Positions 59,507 to 64,000 of a stretch of DNA of 64,000 bases are shown in pieces; the first letter of the stretch is position 1, and every line of letters starts with the position of its first letter. Origin of the DNA: Henckelia pumila. Lineage: Eukaryota > Streptophyta > Magnoliopsida > Lamiales > Gesneriaceae. The notes beneath the pieces were generated by a model that was given only the letters and a program-made list of their open reading frames with translations, was not told the origin of the DNA and ran no database searches. The DNA lies in contig NW_027331831.1 in NCBI RefSeq assembly GCF_033568475.1, positions 7,564,001 through 7,628,000 on the forward strand. Direction: 5' to 3'. Both the position numbers and the translations under genes were made by a program.

Positions 59507-62500
59507 CTAGTAAATCTCAGAACTCTCCTCGTTGGGAAGGTCAAGGTGAGAAGATAAGCCGTGACCAGAAGATGTCTGGAATTCTCCATTTTGAAGCTCA
59601 GCCTGCCATAATGTAAGAATCAATGCAAGCATGTTCACGTACTGTAATGCATGAACTAAAAGGTGCGACAATGGGTAGTTGATATCCTAATTAATGAAAT
59701 AATATTTCACATATAAATTTTTAACGTATAAGTTTCTTTTTTTTTTTTTTTTTTTTGAGCAAACGTATAAGCTTTTTCAGAGATACTAAATCGCTCCTGT
59801 TGATATAAAACCGCGGTTTCTCCTCTACATAATGATAATAATAGGGTACTAAAGAAACCGGGAAAAATAAACCATAACAAGAAAGATGTTGAAATCCCAG
59901 GTTACCTTAGCTTGGCGATACTTTTCAAGGAGGCGACGATATTGCTGGCGTGCTGTTGGAGATTCAACCATGGACAGCACTCTGGAGACAGCTTCATCAA
60001 TAGCTGCTTCCACATTCTTCTTGCGAAACACTTTAAGGATGTCGTCGTCATGGCATTCATGAAGTGTTTCAGGGTCAATTCGAAATCCTCGGAAACCAAC
60101 TCCTCGTCGGCGCCATCGTAGAATAACCTTCTCTAGAACACCAACTGCCCAGGAAACATTGTATTTTTTCCTAGCTTGGTGACCTCTCACATGAGCCTAC
60201 AATCATAAGAACCAGATGTCAGTCCTTTATATAACCTAGACTGATGCAATCATAAACTATGTGTTACAAGTGAAGTTGGCGATCTATGATTTTCAAGTTT
60301 CTTTACGTCAACAGAATTTCAACCTCCACTCTATCATTCATATACTGAAAGGCATTAATAATGAGAGAAATACAATTGAAGTTCAGCAAAAGATGCTACT
60401 TTGGTGGTACATATCACGATAACCGCCTTTTATGGGATGGTAACTAAGTATAAACCTCCTTTTACTTGAGAAGAATGACTGACCTGTATCTTGACTACTT
60501 TCTGACGGAATGAAAGATAGTCCTTCCGACCTTTCCAGCCTCGATATTTCTTCTGAATAGATAAAGCAGCTGAGCTGTAATCGCGAGCATTGCAGAATGC
60601 CAGCTTTGATGCAGCAGAAAGTCCCTGAATATCATTCTCTAATATACTGTATTCATCACCATAAGCTCTGGAGATGGCAACTGCGTTTTGCTGCCGCTTC
60701 CGGAATGAATGGGCACGAAATGCGGATTGTATACGTGCAGCAGCCTGAGTAGCACTCCGAACTGCAGCTAAGGTGTCCTTCAGAGCACCCTGATCTTCAT
60801 TCAAAGAGGGACTTGTGTTGGATAAATTATGTACCATAGTTTCTGCTTCCAAGGCAGCAGACCCCTTAGAAAGCTCAGTGTCTTTCAATACGAGGGATGA
60901 AAGATGATCTTTTAGTGCCATTTCTGAAAGATAACCAGCAAGCCCCGTGTATCCGCACTCAGCAGCAATCGATGCCGGTGTTTTACCAGTTGGGTCCTGT
61001 GAAGTAGGATCCGTAATGGCTCCAGCCGACGCACCGGATGCTATGAGAGTAGCAACCACCTTTTCCCTGTTGCAACTAGAACACTTATTTTCCGATCATA
61101 TCATAGCTGGATGCGCAAATGAATTAAATTGGACTTCATTTGACAAACAGATAAATTTTTAAGTTTTAACAACTAATTAGTGGAACGAACACATTTCTAT
61201 ATCATCAAATATGCCAGATATACCTCCCAAATCTTGCAGCCCAATGAAGAGCAGTCCATCCATTCGAATCACGAAAATTGGCACTTATTCCAGAATTCAA
61301 AATTGGCAATAATGCCCATCCGTAGCCCAATCCAGCAGCCATATGAATGATACCTTGTTCTTTCTTTGATAAAGAACAACCCTTTTGATTATTCTTCAGT
61401 GATCTACATGAAAGCCACAGTCCCAACTTGTCTTTCAGAAGTTCTTCCAGAAGCCAATTAAGAGTGCTTGAGGATGTTGAGGAGCCAACTGAAAGAGCAT
61501 GGATAATTTGGCTCCACATGCCGTCAGACGTTTTATATTTGGCCAACAGATCAACATCTGTTTCAGTGATATATCCTTTTGGTGACTGATCGGACAGTAG
61601 CATTTGCACGAATCTGGCCATCAACAGGAGCTCTTCTGAGCTCTTGCTGTCCTCTGTTTCAGGTGAATTATTGTGCTTGCAAATAATGGGCTCAGCTCGA
61701 TAGATAAACTCCCTTACTTCACTACAAGACTCCCTATTTGCAGAGGTGATGCAAATATTGACTTTTCCAGCCTGCGGTTGGAAGGGAGCATGGCAGCGGA
61801 TGACACCGTCCCGAATTATCTGAACTGGAACTTCAACGTCACCAAACATACAAGCCCAAGAGCACTCAGATGGGTCACAAAGGAAAGACCCAATAATGAT
61901 GATCTGCAAGATAGAATCTGATGCCTGAATTGCCAGCTTTAATAGCAGCTATCTAACGAAACATTACAAATGAATTTAAAGATTTCGTTGTTTTACACAA
62001 GCTATGCTGAGTCTAAAACTCAGGGAACTTCAGTTTGGTTATACACATATCACTATGCCTACGACAAATATTGATATTTTGGAGCTTGCTTTTTTTCCGA
62101 GAGAGAACTTGAAACATGCATAAATTTGAAAATGCACCAAAAAAGAGTACGGAGAAAAGCTAATGCATATAGACACAGCAATCATGCATTATTCTGCTGA
62201 AATATTGATGTTGAGTAATCTTATCCTCCAAAATATATTCAAGTTTCTCTTGCATAGCTAGCAAGACAAAGCCCTCTTTAGTTTGAGTTTAGTTAGTTTG
62301 GGTATCAGGGTGAACCCTCTTATAAAAGGCTCCCGTCTTTATCTGGGATTAATGACATCATTTGCACATTGGTCGGTGATGAACTATTTTCATAAGAAGG
62401 CATCTACTTTGTGTAAACACCCTTCCTTAGATTTGTGAACTAAAGGTAAAGATTATTAGCCACAATATTTTATGGAGAAATGAGAGTTAACTGTATGCCA

Positions 62501-64000
62501 TATTAAAACAAGAAATCCACATCAAGAGAGGAAGAATAGACTTTGCTGAACTTGAGTCTGATGATATATACCTTTGCACTTTCAGAGGTGTAGCACCAAT
62601 CTGGAGATATCTCTTCGATTGTGAATTTCTGCTCAGGGGAAATACTCAAACTCACGTAGTCTTGAACAGAAATTCCCAAATTATCTTGGCTAGATAAGGT
62701 TGATTTGGTTCCATAAGCATCAAGTACGGGAGAATGAGCAAGATAGTCCATAGATTCCACTTCAAGAGGAAACATCATAGAAGCTGGAAGAATAAAAGTG
62801 TTTAACAGGACATTTTGCCATTCCAAAAATCTATAAACTGAAATTCCATCCCTGGTGGTATCTTACAATTTTGAGCATCATGACCACCAAGAGGTGCTTG
62901 TGATTCCACACCAAGTAAACTTTTGGAGCCATCAATCATAGCATCCCAAATGTCGACTTCAGACTCAGAGAGGGGATGATGCTGTTGAATGCCCTCATCT
63001 GAAAAGTCATCCACATCAAAATCAATCTTAATCACACTCCCACATAATTTAAATTAGAAGATTAAGAATTAGTCATTGAAATGAACAAAAGCAAGAATTG
63101 GTTGAAGGTTTACACCTGCAAATTGTTGCAAAAGAAGATTGTTTGCGTCAGTAGATATTTGAGCAGATAACTCAAAATTTTCCAGAGCATCTTCGAAATA
63201 ATTAGAATCCTCATCGCCTAGGTAAGGCGTAAATTTTTGCGTCTCATCATCGTCTAAACTTAACTGGTGCTTAATCGTTCGCAATGCTTGACTTAATACT
63301 GGCCCCGATGAACTGTAGTCCTCATCTTTACTCTCTGTGATATCCAATTGATTCAGCCCTTGAATCCTGTAGACGTCACTTGAACTAATCTCCACAGAAC
63401 TAGGACTTGGTTGATTAACTTGCAGTTCATTTGATTCACTGATGACAAAAGACAAGTCCGGCTGGTGCGATGCAAACAAGCTAGGTTGGGGATTCAAGGT
63501 AGAAGATGATAATGGCGACACTTGAGATGTTGAAGAAGTACTCTGTCTTCCCTGAAATCAACAGAAACTGGATGTCTTGTTATCTTTCAACAACATGAAC
63601 TTGAGTTGATGCATGAAAACACACATAAATTACCACTCTCGTAGACTGAAAAAAATAAAAGCATGTTAAATTTGATCCAGTGATGCGACAAGGCAAAAAT
63701 CCACTTATTTGTGCATTGAAAATTTCAAATTCTATCACTAGCAGAAGCTTTCGATTAAGGATAAGCGAAGAATCAATGGAAACACAGGAACGAGTGAAAA
63801 TGAGTAGAATTTATATGATTAAATTTATAATATGTAGAGCACAGGACAGTAATTAATAGGGTCTGGCCTGCCCTTGATCGTGCTTTGGAAGACTCACCAT
63901 CTCAGTGTCTCTGTAGTGAACAAGAACAATGTGCTCAAACTCTCTGTTACATGAAAAAAATCACAATAATCTATGTTAGAAATGAGAATTTGCTGATGAA
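59507..64000 (-). CDS. CAMTA4: Calmodulin-binding transcription activator, CAMTA4 type (5' end outside the window)
   Basis: Nine exons, in gene order: 63943-63898 (end of the CG-1 DNA-binding domain, EFEHIVLVHYRDT), 63645-63634 (12 nt), 63551-63114, 63026-62867, 62783-62572, 61903-61224, 61066-60484, 60196-59906, 59602-59507. These give about 838 residues and a normal stop. After a Ser/Asp-rich linker come the QKFTIEEISPDW lead-in, a TIG/IPT domain (SFLCDPSECSWACMFGD to REFIYR), ankyrin repeats (DSNGWTALHWAARFG to AAECGYTGLAGYL), IQ motifs (ARIQSAFRAHSFRKRQ, LSIQKKYRGWKGRKDY, VKIQAHVRGHQARKKY) and the calmodulin-binding helix near ILRWRRRGVGFRGFR. CAMTAs bind CGCG boxes and link Ca2+ signals to cold and defence genes. 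It is closest to Arabidopsis CAMTA4 (AT1G67310) from memory. The rest of CG-1 and the start lie beyond 64000. Confidence 0.93.
63634..63645 (-). other. Predicted 12-nt microexon of the CAMTA gene
   Basis: Bounded by a strong pyrimidine-rich acceptor (TTTTTTTCAG) and a GTAATT donor. It encodes Ser-Thr-Arg-Val in phase 0 between HYRDTEM and GRQSTSS. Skipping it would also keep the frame, so it may be alternatively spliced or not used. Confidence 0.5.

Noticed and set aside
1-64000. CRISPR arrays, tRNA or rRNA genes, organellar or bacterial inserts
   Set aside because: Scanned by eye and none seen. The tandem repeats found lack spacer structure, and no cloverleaf or rRNA core sequences were noticed.

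Overview
This is nuclear DNA from a flowering plant, most likely a eudicot. It is AT-rich, has short GT-AG introns, and carries many plant transposon families alongside genes that have clear one-to-one Arabidopsis relatives. An asterid source is possible, but nothing I can see proves it.

Layout. 1-8.1 kb: fossil retroelement sequence (a caulimovirid-like pararetrovirus fragment, a ~1.03 kb tandem duplication, two solo LTRs of one family) around a four-exon PLAC8/PLANT CADMIUM RESISTANCE-like gene (5408-6248, +). 8.1-12.1 kb: gene-free. 12.2-15.8 kb (+): two-exon F-box/kelch gene orthologous to LEAF CURLING RESPONSIVENESS (LCR/FBX6), with an intact miR394 site and a G-rich uORF leader. 16.4-17.7 kb: nested PIF/Harbinger-type elements. 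18.0-19.5 kb (-): SERP/RAMP4 ER-stress protein gene with a textbook ERSE/UPRE upstream. 19.8-44.2 kb: gene-free and transposon-rich, with a Mutator-like element at 24.6-25.8 kb, a large Ty1/copia relic on the minus strand (28.4-37.2 kb) and a hAT-type element (38.0-38.7 kb). 44.2-49.3 kb (+): complete ten-exon cytokinin receptor histidine kinase of the AHK3 type. 51.3-52.7 and 57.3-58.5 kb (+): tandem pair of NTF2 genes, both with GC-AG introns, separated by a Mutator-like element that split an older MITE. 59.5-64 kb (-): CAMTA4-type calmodulin-binding transcription activator, with its 5' end (most of CG-1) beyond the window.

The order LCR - RAMP4 - AHK3 - NTF2 matches, in reverse, Arabidopsis AT1G27340 - AT1G27330 - AT1G27320 - AT1G27310. 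This is a conserved microsyntenic block stretched here by about 25 kb of transposons. The genes are not an operon or pathway: they cover microRNA-controlled development (LCR), the ER stress response (RAMP4), cytokinin signalling (AHK3), Ran import (NTF2) and Ca2+/calmodulin transcription (CAMTA4). I found no tRNA, rRNA, CRISPR or prokaryote-type system, and nothing that looks like a wholly new biological system. The best second-look items are the ERSE/UPRE, the uORF plus G-quadruplex leader of LCR, the paired GC-AG introns, the 12-nt CAMTA microexon and the dateable nested insertions. All exon models were built by eye from splice signals and family alignment from memory.
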